64,000 nt of DNA from Helicobacter pylori. GTDB lineage: Bacteria > Campylobacterota > Campylobacteria > Campylobacterales > Helicobacteraceae. The translations under genes were made by a program, and so were the position numbers. The notes under the pieces were generated by a model that had not been told where the DNA came from, ran no database searches, and was given only the letters and a program-made list of their open reading frames with translations. Within the stretch, counting starts at the first letter, position 1, and each line of letters starts with the position of its first letter. Location of the stretch: contig NZ_CP011487.1 in NCBI RefSeq assembly GCF_001653475.1, positions 806,001 through 870,000 on the forward strand. Direction: 5' to 3'. Positions 37,692 through 47,241 of the stretch are shown one piece after another.

Positions 37692-37991
37692 TTATTTTTT
37701 ACTTAAAGATAGCCTTATAACGCTATTTTCTAAAGCGTCCAAACGATGCAAAACTTGGGCTTCTAGGCTGATTAACGCCCCTTTTGGCATTTCTATTTTT
37801 TCATTTTCTGCTTCAAAAATGATTTTGCCCTCTAAAACCTGCACGCTGATAGCTCCTGGAGCCTTGTGTTTGTCCAAGATCGCTCCCTTAGGCATGCAAA
37901 TGCGGATTTCCTTATTGGAAGAATTTTCATTCAGTGCTTCAATGTGGAGTTTTTCAAAATGAACGCCCTCTAAAAAATTAACCACTTTCAT
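37692..37991 (-). CDS. Small single-domain cupin protein (HP0902-like)
   Basis: 99 residues from the ATG at 37991 with an AAAGGTTG site. The beta-sheet cupin barrel is recognisable from PKGAILDKHKAPGAISVQVLEG (in pieces: PKGAILDKHKAPGAI, VQVLEGKIIFE) and from MPKGALISLEAQVLHRLDALE. Several metal-binding histidines of classical cupins are missing, so catalysis is doubtful. HP0902 has been described structurally as a small cupin that binds lipopolysaccharide or a related ligand; I recall this without being able to check. It follows ackA by 10 bases. Confidence 0.8.
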   Translation of the reverse strand: MKVVNFLEGVHFEKLHIEALNENSSNKEIRICMPKGAILDKHKAPGAISVQVLEGKIIFEAENEKIEMPKGALISLEAQVLHRLDALENSVIRLSLSKK

Positions 37992-38001
37992 CAAACAACC
38001 T

Positions 38002-39207
38002 TTATTTTAATTTTTCTACTATTTCTTTCGCTTGTAAAGCGATTTCTAGCTCTTCATCAGTAGGGATTCGTAAAACCTGGACTTTGGTGTCAGGCTGGCT
38101 TAAATTCACTAGAGCGTTGCCCGGATTGTCGTTCGTGGGTTTGTGTAAAGCGATCCCCAAATTTTCTAAGCCTTCACACACGCTCTCTCTTAAAGCCGAG
38201 TAGTTTTCCCCTAATCCCCCTGTAAAGATAACTGCATCCACTTTTTTTAAGACTACCATGTAAGCCCCAATATACTTTTTAATGCGATAAGCACACATTT
38301 CAAAAGCGAGCTTTGCTTGCTTATCGCCTTTTTCTTTTCTGGCTTCTATGTTTCTGGCGTCATTATCCCCACAAATGCCTTTCAAGCCGCTTTCATGGTT
38401 TAAAATTTTCATCACTTCTTCTAAGCTCTTGTTTGCGCATTGTGCAATATATTCCACCACAGTAGGATCAATATCCCCACACCTTGTGCCCATAATCAAG
38501 CCTTCTAGTGGGGTTAGCCCCATAGAAGTATCCACGCTTTTACCATTTTGAATGGCTGCTGCGCTGGAGCCGTTCCCTAAATGCAAACTGATAGCGTTAA
38601 ATTTCTCATAAGGGATATTCAAAAACTTCGCCGCTTCTTTAGCCACATAATGGTGTGAAGTCCCATGAAAGCCATAACGGCGGATTTGATACTTTTCATA
38701 CAATTCATAAGGTAAAGCATACATGTAAGCGTAATTAGGCATAGTGGCATGGAATGCGGTGTCAAAAACAGCGATTTGAGGGATATGGGGGTGCGCATTT
38801 TTAACAAACTCAATACCGGCTAAATTCGCCGGGTTGTGTAAGGGGGCTAAAATAGAAAGCTTGCCAATTTCTTGCATGACTTTTTCATTGACTAAGACCG
38901 GGGCATGGAATTTATCCCCCCCTTGAACCACACGATGCCCTATAGCGTCAATTTGATCAAAATCTTTGATGATCCTCATTTTCGTTAAATTCTCACGAAT
39001 CATTAAAAGCCCGCTCGCATGATCTTTAATCACAAGCTTTTCTTTAAGCTCTTGATCGTTATGGTGCAAATGCGATTTGATTTTCAACTGCCCTATTTCT
39101 TCGCCGATTTTTTCGGCTAAACCGCTCGCTAAGGGCTTATTTTCTTGCATGTCAAACAATTTAAACTTAATAGAGGAACTACCCAGATTCAAAACTAAAA
39201 TTTCCAT
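38002..39207 (-). CDS. ackA: Acetate kinase
   Basis: 401 residues from the ATG at 39207, with AGGAG 7 bases upstream. Interconverts acetyl phosphate and acetate with ATP. The ASKHA fold begins [15 protein letters not shown]. The active-site block is [16 protein letters not shown], and the family motif [17 protein letters not shown] follows, with [10 protein letters not shown] near the end. The gene is full length. In some strains the pathway is damaged, but here both ackA and pta are intact. Confidence 0.96.
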   Translation of the reverse strand: MEILVLNLGSSSIKFKLFDMQENKPLASGLAEKIGEEIGQLKIKSHLHHNDQELKEKLVIKDHASGLLMIRENLTKMRIIKDFDQIDAIGHRVVQGGDKFHAPVLVNEKVMQEIGKLSILAPLHNPANLAGIEFVKNAHPHIPQIAVFDTAFHATMPNYAYMYALPYELYEKYQIRRYGFHGTSHHYVAKEAAKFLNIPYEKFNAISLHLGNGSSAAAIQNGKSVDTSMGLTPLEGLIMGTRCGDIDPTVVEYIAQCANKSLEEVMKILNHESGLKGICGDNDARNIEARKEKGDKQAKLAFEMCAYRIKKYIGAYMVVLKKVDAVIFTGGLGENYSALRESVCEGLENLGIALHKPTNDNPGNALVNLSQPDTKVQVLRIPTDEELEIALQAKEIVEKLK

Positions 39208-39224
39208 CAATTTCTCCTAGTCAA

Positions 39225-40781
39225 TTAATCTTGCGCTTGAATAGCACTAATCAAAACGGTGTTGATAATATCTTCCACTGAAGCACCCCTACTCAAATCG
39301 TTAATGGGCTTGTTCAAACCTTGTAAAATGGGCCCTATCGCCACGGCTTTAGCGCTCCGTTGCACCGCTTTATAAGCGATATTCCCAGCGTTTAAATCCG
39401 GGAAAATAAAAACGCTAGCTTGACCGGCCACTTGGCTATTAGGCATTTTTTTCTTCGCTACGCTTTTATCAATGGAAGCGTCAAATTGTAAAGGGCCATC
39501 AATTTCTAATGTTGGATCTAAACGCTGAGCGATTTCTCTAGCTTCGTTGATTTTGTCTATCATTCCGCCTTGCGCACTATCGCCTGTCGCATAAGAGAGT
39601 AAGGCCACTTTAGGCACGATATTGAATCGCTTAGCGCTTTGCGCGGAAGTGGTAGCGATCTCAGCCAATTCTTTAGGGCTAGGGTTAGGGATAATCGCGC
39701 AATCCCCAAAAACTAACACTTGAGTGTCTAAACACATTAAAAACACGCTTGAAACCAAGCTCACGCCGGGCTTGGTTTTAATGATTTGTAAAGCGGGCCT
39801 AATCGTCTCAGCTGTGGTGTGATTCACCCCAGAAACCATCGCATGCGCATAACCTGAATGCACGAGCATGGTCGCAAAATAAGTCTTATCCAACACTAAT
39901 TGTTTAGCTTCTTGTTCACTCAAGCCCTTTGATTTTCGCAATTCATACAAATGATTAGCGAACTCTTCTCTATAATGAGAAGTGCTAGGATCAATGATTT
40001 CTGTATTTTCTAAATTCAAGTTCAAATGTTTCGCTTGGGAATTAATAACCTCTTTATCGCCTAATAAAATCAATCCCACCGCACCCATAGCGTTTAAGCG
40101 ATGCGCGGCTTTTAAAATCCTTTCATCTTCGCTCTCTGGTAAAACCACTTTTTTAACCTGTTTTTTAGCCTTTTTTTCCAAACTCATTTGAAAGGCTAAA
40201 GGGGTAGTAATCTTGCTTTTTATTTGTAGCACGCTTTCCATCAGATCCGCTTCTAATTCGCATTGTTGCTTGCAAAGAGACGCGCTTAAAAAATTTGGTT
40301 TTTCAAGCATTTCACCTGCGAATAACCCTACAGCGAAAGGGGCTTCTTTTTTGATAGCGTGGAAATGCATGGCTTTCAAACGCTCTAAACTCGTTTGCGC
40401 AACAGCCACAATAGGAGCGTTTAAATGCTTGGCTAAAATGGTGTTTAAATCTAAAAGAGCGTTTAAGAAAAAATTCGGTGCATACCCTAAACCAATGACA
40501 AAATCATGCGTGGTTTGTAATTCATCGTATTTTTTTAGAATCGTTTCAAATAGTAACTCTTCTTGAGCAACGCTCGCAAGCTCTAAAGCCTTTTGTTTGT
40601 CTATGGCACTATGAAACTCTAAAGGGTTCAAGCCCCAGCACTCCAAAAAGCCCTCACACCCCCCATCAATGGGCGAAAACAATGCGATTTTTTGATAGCG
40701 TGGCTTTAGTGCTTTTAAAAGGCTCTTACAAGCGACCCCCAAAACTTCTGTATCCTCTGGGTAAATCCATAAACTTTGCAT
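39225..40781 (-). CDS. pta: Phosphate acetyltransferase
   Basis: 518 residues. Converts acetyl-CoA and phosphate to acetyl phosphate. The C-terminal PTA_PTB domain (about 200-515) has VVLPESEDERILKAAH, SGVNHTTAETIRPALQ and FPDLNAGNIAYKAVQR. The shorter N-terminal domain is of the DRTGG/P-loop-like kind. I recall that in strain 26695 this gene is split (HP0904/HP0905); here it is one uninterrupted frame. It precedes ackA by 17 bases, forming a pta-ackA operon. Confidence 0.95.
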   Translation of the reverse strand: MQSLWIYPEDTEVLGVACKSLLKALKPRYQKIALFSPIDGGCEGFLECWGLNPLEFHSAIDKQKALELASVAQEELLFETILKKYDELQTTHDFVIGLGYAPNFFLNALLDLNTILAKHLNAPIVAVAQTSLERLKAMHFHAIKKEAPFAVGLFAGEMLEKPNFLSASLCKQQCELEADLMESVLQIKSKITTPLAFQMSLEKKAKKQVKKVVLPESEDERILKAAHRLNAMGAVGLILLGDKEVINSQAKHLNLNLENTEIIDPSTSHYREEFANHLYELRKSKGLSEQEAKQLVLDKTYFATMLVHSGYAHAMVSGVNHTTAETIRPALQIIKTKPGVSLVSSVFLMCLDTQVLVFGDCAIIPNPSPKELAEIATTSAQSAKRFNIVPKVALLSYATGDSAQGGMIDKINEAREIAQRLDPTLEIDGPLQFDASIDKSVAKKKMPNSQVAGQASVFIFPDLNAGNIAYKAVQRSAKAVAIGPILQGLNKPINDLSRGASVEDIINTVLISAIQAQD

Positions 40782-41143
40782 GCCAATCTCCCTAAAACTA
40801 TCGTTTTTTATTTTAATTGTAGCAAAATTTAATTAAACCTAAACGAAACCATAATTTTATAAAAAATGCTTTTAGCATTTTACAACACAATTATAAAATA
40901 GCTTGACTCTAGTCAAGTGATAGCTTATTAAAAAAGCGCTCTTGGGGGTTAAGGGGGTATTATCGCAAAATACCCCCTATTCCCTTAAGGGAATGAGTTT
41001 TACTATAAAGAATTAAGGTTAAAAAACCCATTTTTTAAAGATTAAAAATCAGATTTTAGAATATTTAATGAAAACAGAGTTAAGGAACTCTTTTTGCTTA
41101 ACTCCCATCATGTAAAATAAAAGAGTCGTTTTAAAGGATAATC
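40782..41143. promoter_or_regulatory. Divergent intergenic region with four inverted repeats
   Basis: This gene-free stretch separates pta and fliK. It contains four perfect inverted repeats in 132 bases: 40863-40881 (8-base arms AAAATGCT, 3-base loop), 40902-40917 (CTTGACT arms, 2-base spacer), 40953-40977 (GGGGGTATT arms, 7-base loop) and 40979-40994 (the uninterrupted 16-base palindrome ATTCCCTTAAGGGAAT). Some may be operators and some RNA hairpins; none matches a site I can name. Confidence 0.6.
41083..41098 (+). promoter_or_regulatory. Sigma-54 (RpoN) promoter of fliK
   Basis: AGGAACTCTTTTTGCT carries the -24 GG (41084-41085) and -12 GC (41096-41097) with the required 10-base spacing, and the flanks match the GGAAC-N5-TTGCTT pattern. 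It lies 46 bases before the fliK ATG. RpoN control of hook genes is established in H. pylori. Confidence 0.8.
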
Positions 41144-42676
41144 ATGCCATCTTTTGTTAATCCCATTCACACCAACGCAAGCGCTTTGAATAGCGGAGCG
41201 AAAAACGAAGTTAAAGACAAAAACGCCCCTAAAAGCGCATCAAAGGATTTCAGTAAGATCTTAAACCAAAAGATCTCTAAAGACAAAAACGCCCCTAAAG
41301 AATCGCCACATCCTAACGCTTTAAAAAACACGCCTAAAGACGCTAAAGCGCTTGAAAAAACCCCTACCCCACACCACCAACACGCTCAAGATTTCGCTAA
41401 AGACCAACAAGCCCCTACTCTAAAAGATTTGCTCAACCACCCAAAAACAACCGCTTCGCATGAAGCTCAACATGAGACCCACAAGATCCATGAAACTAAC
41501 CAAAAAACCCCTAACGAAACTTTAAACAAGAATGAAAAAAAGCCTAATGAAGTTATTTCTAACGCTCATCAAGCGAATTTAACCCATAAAAACCCTATAA
41601 CCCCCACTAACCCCACTAACAACGCTATCAAAAACCCCACAGCCCCAACTCATAACGCTAAAGAGCCAAAAACCCTTAAAGACATCCATACGCTCAGCCA
41701 AAAACATGACTTAAACGCTAGCAACATTCAAGCAACCACTCCGTTAGAAAAAAAAGAAACCCCCTTAAGTGCGAGCGATCCGCTTGCTTTAAAAACAACG
41801 CAAACGCCCATTAACCACGCCCTTGCAAAGAACGACTCTAAAAACACCGCCAACCTTTCTAGCGTTTTGCAATCTTTAGAAAAAAAAGAATCGCCAAATA
41901 AAGAACACGCAACCCCCCCAAATAATGAAAAAAAAACGCCCCCTTTAAAGGAAGCTTTATTAATGAACGCTATTAAAAGGGATAAAACGCTTTCTAAAAA
42001 AAAGTCAGAAAAAACCCCTACTAAAACCCAGACTACAGCCCCAAGTGCGATGCCAGAAAGCGCCCCTAAAATCCCTCTTAAAATGCCTCCTTTAATGCCT
42101 TTAATAGGGGCTAACCCCCCTAGCAATAACGATCCAACGCCCCTAGAAAAAGAAGAAAAAACTAAAGAAGCAAGCGATAATAAAGAAAAAATTAAAGAAT
42201 CCAATAACAGCGCTCAAAGCGTGCAAAACACCCCAAACAGCGATAATAAAGGCACCGCCCCTAAAGAGACGATCAAGCATTTCACCCAACAATTAAAGCA
42301 AGAAATCCAAGAATACAAACCCCCCATGAGTAAGATCTCTATGGATTTATTCCCTAAAGAATTAGGAAAGGTTGAAGTGACCATTCAAAAAGTGGGTAAA
42401 AACCTTAAAGTGAGCGTGATTTCTCATAACAACAACTTGCAAACCTTTTTAGACAACCAACAAGATCTCAAAAACAGCCTGAACGCTTTAGGCTTTGAAG
42501 GGGTGGATTTGAGCTTTTCGCAAGATTCTTCTAAAGAGCAACCCAAAGAGCAATTAAGAGAGCCATTCAAAGAGCAGGAATTAACCCCCTTAAAAGAAAA
42601 CGCCCTAAAAAGCTACCAAGAGAATACGGATAATGAAAACAAAGAAACGAGCATGCAAATCACTCTTTATGCGTGA
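41144..42676 (+). CDS. fliK: Flagellar hook-length control protein FliK
   Basis: 510 residues (HP0906). FliK is exported during hook growth and switches export to filament proteins when the hook is complete. The first about 360 residues are low complexity, rich in Asn, Thr, Pro and Lys, as expected of the stretchable ruler part. The C-terminal Flg_hook domain (about 370-460) reads MDLFPKELGKVEVTIQKVG and NNNLQTFLDNQQDLKNSLN. Several A8-A9 runs lie in the linker coding region. A sigma-54 promoter precedes it, and it heads the fliK-flgD-flgE unit. Confidence 0.93.
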   Translation: MPSFVNPIHTNASALNSGAKNEVKDKNAPKSASKDFSKILNQKISKDKNAPKESPHPNALKNTPKDAKALEKTPTPHHQHAQDFAKDQQAPTLKDLLNHPKTTASHEAQHETHKIHETNQKTPNETLNKNEKKPNEVISNAHQANLTHKNPITPTNPTNNAIKNPTAPTHNAKEPKTLKDIHTLSQKHDLNASNIQATTPLEKKETPLSASDPLALKTTQTPINHALAKNDSKNTANLSSVLQSLEKKESPNKEHATPPNNEKKTPPLKEALLMNAIKRDKTLSKKKSEKTPTKTQTTAPSAMPESAPKIPLKMPPLMPLIGANPPSNNDPTPLEKEEKTKEASDNKEKIKESNNSAQSVQNTPNSDNKGTAPKETIKHFTQQLKQEIQEYKPPMSKISMDLFPKELGKVEVTIQKVGKNLKVSVISHNNNLQTFLDNQQDLKNSLNALGFEGVDLSFSQDSSKEQPKEQLREPFKEQELTPLKENALKSYQENTDNENKETSMQITLYA

Positions 42677-42726
42677 TTTTAAGCAAGTTTGCTCTATAAT
42701 AAGACATCTTTAATAAGGAAGAGATC

Positions 42727-43611
42727 ATGGCCATTGATTTAGCAGAAGTTACAGGAGCTAAAGCCGCACAAGAAAAGAAAAAAGAGCAACCCACAATCGC
42801 TAACGGGTTGGATAAAAACGCTTTCATGAAACTCTTTTTAGAGCAATTGAAAAATCAAGACCCCACCGCTCCTATGGAAACGGATAAAATCATCACCCAA
42901 ACCGCACAACTCACGCAAGTGGAAATGCAAGAAGAAAACAAAAAAACCATGCAAGAAGTCGCCAGTGCGATGAAATCCAATAAAGAAACTAACGAGTCTT
43001 TAAAAGACTTTCAAGGTGCTTTAAAAGACACCATGGAAAACCTTAATAAAGGCATGGACGATAGCCTAAAAGCTAATAACGCTTTAAGGGAAGTGAGCGC
43101 GCTTAATTCTGTGAGCATGATAGGCAAAATCGCTGAAACCGATGTGAGCGGGGCGAATTTTGATGGCAACAATAAGCTTTCTTTTTCGCTCTTTTTTGAT
43201 GAAAAAATTGACGCTTCTAAAGGAGTGCCAGCGATTCAAATCCTGAATGAAAACAATGAATTAGTCAAAACGATTTCTTTAAAAGATTATAACGGGCAAA
43301 AGGGGTATATCAATTTTGAATGGGACGGCTTGAACGAAAAAGGCGAAAAAGTCCCTAAAGGCAATTATAAAATCAAGGCTGAATACAATTTAGACTCTCA
43401 AAGCAAGCAGTATTTGCAAACGCGCATTGGTAGGGGCGAAGTGGAAAGCGTGATTTTTGATAAAGGCAAGCCCATGCTAAGAATGGGCGAAATGATTTTA
43501 CCCATAGACAGCGCGATAGAGTTTTATCAACCGGATCAAAAACCCCTTGATCAAAAGCCCCAAAAACTTTCTGAACAAAAACCCCAAACCCCCCCTAAAG
43601 AGACAGCATGA
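42727..43611 (+). CDS. flgD: Flagellar hook capping protein FlgD
   Basis: 294 residues (HP0907). FlgD caps the growing hook so that FlgE subunits can be added. The N-terminal conserved segment has FMKLFLEQLKNQDPTAPMET. A tudor-like/FnIII-type domain with FEWDGLNEKGEKVPKGNY follows at about 200-220. The C-terminal 25 residues are a Gln/Pro/Lys tail with repeated QKPQ units. Its stop overlaps the flgE start by 4 bases (ATGA), showing translational coupling. Confidence 0.94.
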   Translation: MAIDLAEVTGAKAAQEKKKEQPTIANGLDKNAFMKLFLEQLKNQDPTAPMETDKIITQTAQLTQVEMQEENKKTMQEVASAMKSNKETNESLKDFQGALKDTMENLNKGMDDSLKANNALREVSALNSVSMIGKIAETDVSGANFDGNNKLSFSLFFDEKIDASKGVPAIQILNENNELVKTISLKDYNGQKGYINFEWDGLNEKGEKVPKGNYKIKAEYNLDSQSKQYLQTRIGRGEVESVIFDKGKPMLRMGEMILPIDSAIEFYQPDQKPLDQKPQKLSEQKPQTPPKETA

Positions 43612-45425
43612 ACGACACCTTATTAAACGCTTATAGCGGGATTAAGACCCACCAGTTTGGCATTGACAGCCTTTCAAATAATATCGCTAACGTCAATACT
43701 TTGGGCTATCGCTCCAATGATCCGGAGTTTAAGACCCTATTTTCTTCGCATTTAGACGCTCTAAACGCCAAATCCGTTGTGGCTAATGACCGAAATTACG
43801 GCGTTACAGGCTCAGGCAATGTCCTTTCTAATAAAGACGGGGAATACATGCCAAGCGAGGGGGAATTCCACATGGCGTATCAAGGCAAGGGCTGGTTTGT
43901 GATAGGGCCAAATAAAAACGGGGAAATGACCATTAATAAAGACGGCTTTAGCAAAAAACAGGATAATTTTCTCACGCGCGCCGGTAATTTCGCTAGGGAC
44001 GCTGATGGCTATTTAGTAACCCCTGAAGGCTATTATGTCTATGGCATTGATTTGAAAAAAATCAAAGACGGCACGCTCAATTCCACCGCTAGAGATGAAG
44101 ACATTGAAAAATTGCATGGCAACACCCTTTCGCCCTTACAAATCCCCCAAGATTTGACTTACCAGCCCGTGCTTAGCACGAAAGTGGGTATTAGCGTGAA
44201 TTTAAACCCTAAAGACCATTTAAAAGGCGTGCAAGATTTTTTCTTAAACGATAAGGGCGAAATCATTAAGGAGCGTTTTTTAAACCAGGATATTAACGCT
44301 TTAGCGAATGACGATAACGAGCCAATAGATGCGATCACTAATCGTAAATTAAACATCAGTATCCAAAAAGAAAATGGCAAAAAAGAGGATTTTGTTTTCA
44401 CTTATGGGGATGTTGAAAAAGGCGAAAACCAATTCAAAACTTTAGGCGATTTGCAAAAACTCTTTAAAGAAAAAACCGGGCTAGACTTAAACCTCATCAA
44501 AAGCGAAAAAGACGCCAAAAGCCCGCCCCTTTTATTAGAGATCGCTAACCCTAGCGAAACGCCTATCGCATTTAGCTTGAGTGGGGGCATTGCGGATAAA
44601 TTGGGCTTGAATGCGAATGGAATGGAATTGAAAAAGGGCATTAGCAGGGATTCAGTAGCGATTAAAATCCCTTATTACAGCACAGAAGTGGATATTTATG
44701 ATAAAGCCGGGGATAAATACTTGCTCCAAAGCGAATACTACATGACCAATTCCAATGATCCCACATCAAGCCCCACGAGTAAAAGGAAAAACCAAACTTG
44801 GGAAGTGAAAAGCTACATCGTGGATCCCAAAAACAAAACCCCTATCAATGATCCTACTTGGGAAATTGTCGGCTTTGATTCAGCCACGCACAAGATGAAA
44901 TCCGCCCCCATGACTTTGGATTTTAAAGGTAATAAGCTCACCTATTCTTTAGATAAAAGCGAAAACCATGATTCTAGCGATTTGTCTTACCAAGACTCTA
45001 AACTCTTAGAAGCGAGCCAAGACGGAAAGCCTAGGGGCATTTTTAGAGACATGCGCATTGAAGAAAATGGTGTGATTTCTCTAGCCTTTAGTAACGGGGT
45101 GGTAGAGCCGGTCGCTCGCATCGGTATTTTAGCTTTCACTAACGATCAAGGTTTAAGAAAAATCGGCGGTAACCTCTATGAAATGCAAGAAGGCACCATT
45201 AATGGCGAAAACAGACCCCTAAGCGGTAACCCTATTTTAGGGTGGGACGAAGAGGGCAAACTCAAGTTTGGGAAAATCAGGCATAAATATTTAGAAACAA
45301 GCAATGTGAATGCCGGGAACGCCCTAACCAATCTCATTTTAATGCAAAGAGGCTATTCTATGAACGCTAGAGCCTTTGGCGCAGGCGATGACATGATTAA
45401 AGAAGCCATTAGCTTGAAAAAATAA
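43608..45425 (+). CDS. flgE: Flagellar hook-type protein FlgE (second FlgE homologue)
   Basis: 605 residues (HP0908-like). The N-terminal rod/hook motif is GIDSLSNNIANVNTLGYRS, and the C-terminal one is NVNAGNALTNLILMQRGYSMN. Both helices build the tube core shared by FlgE/FlgG proteins. H. pylori has another, better studied FlgE (HP0870). This copy, coupled to fliK and flgD, may be a hook-related protein rather than the main subunit. Downstream, 51 bases separate it from the R-M pair. Confidence 0.88.
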   Translation: MNDTLLNAYSGIKTHQFGIDSLSNNIANVNTLGYRSNDPEFKTLFSSHLDALNAKSVVANDRNYGVTGSGNVLSNKDGEYMPSEGEFHMAYQGKGWFVIGPNKNGEMTINKDGFSKKQDNFLTRAGNFARDADGYLVTPEGYYVYGIDLKKIKDGTLNSTARDEDIEKLHGNTLSPLQIPQDLTYQPVLSTKVGISVNLNPKDHLKGVQDFFLNDKGEIIKERFLNQDINALANDDNEPIDAITNRKLNISIQKENGKKEDFVFTYGDVEKGENQFKTLGDLQKLFKEKTGLDLNLIKSEKDAKSPPLLLEIANPSETPIAFSLSGGIADKLGLNANGMELKKGISRDSVAIKIPYYSTEVDIYDKAGDKYLLQSEYYMTNSNDPTSSPTSKRKNQTWEVKSYIVDPKNKTPINDPTWEIVGFDSATHKMKSAPMTLDFKGNKLTYSLDKSENHDSSDLSYQDSKLLEASQDGKPRGIFRDMRIEENGVISLAFSNGVVEPVARIGILAFTNDQGLRKIGGNLYEMQEGTINGENRPLSGNPILGWDEEGKLKFGKIRHKYLETSNVNAGNALTNLILMQRGYSMNARAFGAGDDMIKEAISLKK

Positions 45426-45449
45426 GGGGCTAAAATAAGGAGTATGGTA

Positions 45450-45475
45450 AAATATCCTTTTTAATAAGGATATTT
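45450..45475 (+). promoter_or_regulatory. Perfect inverted repeat over the start site of the second R-M pair
   Basis: Ten-base arms AAATATCCTT (45450-45459) and AAGGATATTT (45466-45475) with a 6-base loop, 1 base before the ATG at 45477. The right arm contains the ribosome site AAGGA. A -10-like TAAAAT (45448-45453) overlaps the left arm. Confidence 0.75.
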
Positions 45476-45476
45476 A

Positions 45477-46100
45477 ATGATACCCACACAGCTTAATGAA
45501 ATTGCAGAATTTTTAAAAACAAACCCTTATAATTTGTCTCAACCCTTACAGGATGGACGCTTAAATTCATCTGTCAATGAAGAAGAAATTTTAAACACCA
45601 TCAAACATTCTTTTCCTATCCAACTACCAAAAGCTAGAGAATGGTGGGATTTTAGTTTTGAAGAAAACGATATTTTTTATCCTGTTAATATTAAAATCAC
45701 CACCACAAAAACCGCTGACAATCTTAATTGTAAATTAGGGATTTATTATGCGTTGTGTGGCTTATTGCCGACTTTCAATAACGAAATTGCATGGGGAGAA
45801 TACTTTCAAAAACTTCATAAAGACTTAGGCAAAAACACCAATAGAGACTATTATTTTTTAATTATCAACAAAAACGATCCTAAAGATATTTTTATCAATT
45901 CCTTAAAAGGTATTCAAACCCTCCAACCTAATGGCAATAACTTACCCTTTCAATGCAAGTGGGATAACAACAGAGAAATCATTCAAAGAGACTTTGATGG
46001 GAGTAAAAATTTTATTTTAAGCACTCTAGCTAAAAGCGTTGAGTTACGATCCAGTATTTATTTAAAATTCAAAGAATTTTTTGGAGGGTTTTTTGTATAA
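45477..46100 (+). CDS. Predicted type II restriction endonuclease
   Basis: 207 residues (HP0909-like position). Placed before a methyltransferase and overlapping it by 8 bases, as in compact R-M systems. A PD-(D/E)xK-like core is suggested by REWWDFSF (Asp58) and FYPVNIKITT with NIK at 71-73, the last acting as a variant of (D/E)xK. Mainly alpha/beta, no membrane span. I cannot name the recognition sequence. The nuclease gene comes first and its ribosome site is buried in an inverted repeat, suggesting tight control of its translation or transcription. Confidence 0.7.
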   Translation: MIPTQLNEIAEFLKTNPYNLSQPLQDGRLNSSVNEEEILNTIKHSFPIQLPKAREWWDFSFEENDIFYPVNIKITTTKTADNLNCKLGIYYALCGLLPTFNNEIAWGEYFQKLHKDLGKNTNRDYYFLIINKNDPKDIFINSLKGIQTLQPNGNNLPFQCKWDNNREIIQRDFDGSKNFILSTLAKSVELRSSIYLKFKEFFGGFFV

Positions 46101-47241
46101 ATTGGATGTTAAAACTTTAGGGCAGGTTTTCACTCCTAAAAATATAGTGGATTTCATGCTCACTCTAAAGCACAATCATGGGAGTGTTTTAGAGCCAAGC
46201 GCGGGCGATGGGAGCTTTTTAAAGCGCTTAAAAAAGGCTGTAGGGGTTGAAATCGATCCTAAAATCTGCCCTAAAAATGCCCTTTGCATGGACTTTTTTG
46301 ACTACCCTTTAGAAAATCAATTTGACACCATTATTGGTAACCCGCCCTATGTCAAGCACAAGGATATTGCACCAAGCACTAAAGAAAAACTCAATTACAG
46401 CCTTTTTGATGAAAGGAGTAATCTATATTTGTTTTTCATAGAAAAAGCGATCAAGCATTTAAAACCTAAAGGCGAATTGATTTTCATCACCCCAAGGGAT
46501 TTTTTAAAATCCACTTCTAGCGTGAAATTAAACGAATTGATTTACAAAGAAGGCACAATAACGCATTTTTTTGAATTAGGCGATCAAAAGGTTTTCCCAA
46601 ACGCCATGCCTAATTGCGTGATTTTTCGTTTTTGTAAGCGCGATTTCAGTAGAATCACCAACGATTGTTTGCAATTCGTGTGCAAAAAAGGCATTTTATA
46701 TTTCCTCAATCAATCTTACACGCAAAAATTAAGCGAGGTTTTTCAGGTTAAAGTGGGGGCAGTGAGCGGGTGCGATAAAATTTTTAAAAATGAAAAATAC
46801 GGGAATTTAGAATTTGTCACCTCAATCACGAAAAGAACCAATGTTTTAGAAAAAATGGTTTTTGTCAATCAGCCTAATGATTATTTACTCCAGCATAAAG
46901 ACAGCTTGATGCAAAGAAAGATTAAAAAATTCAATGAAAATAATTGGTACAAATGGGGGAGAATGCATCACATATCCCCTAAAAAACGCATTTATGTCAA
47001 CACCAAAACGCGCCAAAAAAACCCTTTTTTTATCCACCAATGCCCTAATTATGACGGCTCTATTTTAGCCCTATTCCCTTATAACCAAAACTTGGATTTA
47101 CAAAATCTCTGCGATAAACTCAACGCTATCAACTGGCAAGAATTAGGCTTTGTGTGCGACGGGCGTTTTTTGTTTTCACAGCGCTCTTTAGAAAACACGC
47201 TTTTGCCTAAAGACTTTTTAAATGAGGATCAAACTTGTTAG
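46093..47241 (+). CDS. N6-adenine DNA methyltransferase of the second R-M pair
   Basis: 382 residues from a TTG at 46093, which has GGAGG 5 bases upstream; a TTG at 46081 is also in frame but lies over that site. Motif X-like GQVFTPKNIVDFML is at 10-23, motif I VLEPSAGDGSF at 32-42 and motif IV NPPY at 83-86. This is the gamma-class order, as in M.TaqI. A target-recognition domain fills the C-terminal half. It corresponds to HP0910. The end overlaps the helicase gene start by 7 bases. Confidence 0.88.
   Translation: MYKLDVKTLGQVFTPKNIVDFMLTLKHNHGSVLEPSAGDGSFLKRLKKAVGVEIDPKICPKNALCMDFFDYPLENQFDTIIGNPPYVKHKDIAPSTKEKLNYSLFDERSNLYLFFIEKAIKHLKPKGELIFITPRDFLKSTSSVKLNELIYKEGTITHFFELGDQKVFPNAMPNCVIFRFCKRDFSRITNDCLQFVCKKGILYFLNQSYTQKLSEVFQVKVGAVSGCDKIFKNEKYGNLEFVTSITKRTNVLEKMVFVNQPNDYLLQHKDSLMQRKIKKFNENNWYKWGRMHHISPKKRIYVNTKTRQKNPFFIHQCPNYDGSILALFPYNQNLDLQNLCDKLNAINWQELGFVCDGRFLFSQRSLENTLLPKDFLNEDQTC

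Noticed and set aside
41728-42204. 158-codon antisense frame inside fliK
   Set aside because: Reverse reading of low-complexity Lys/Asn/Thr/Pro codons; not a separate gene.
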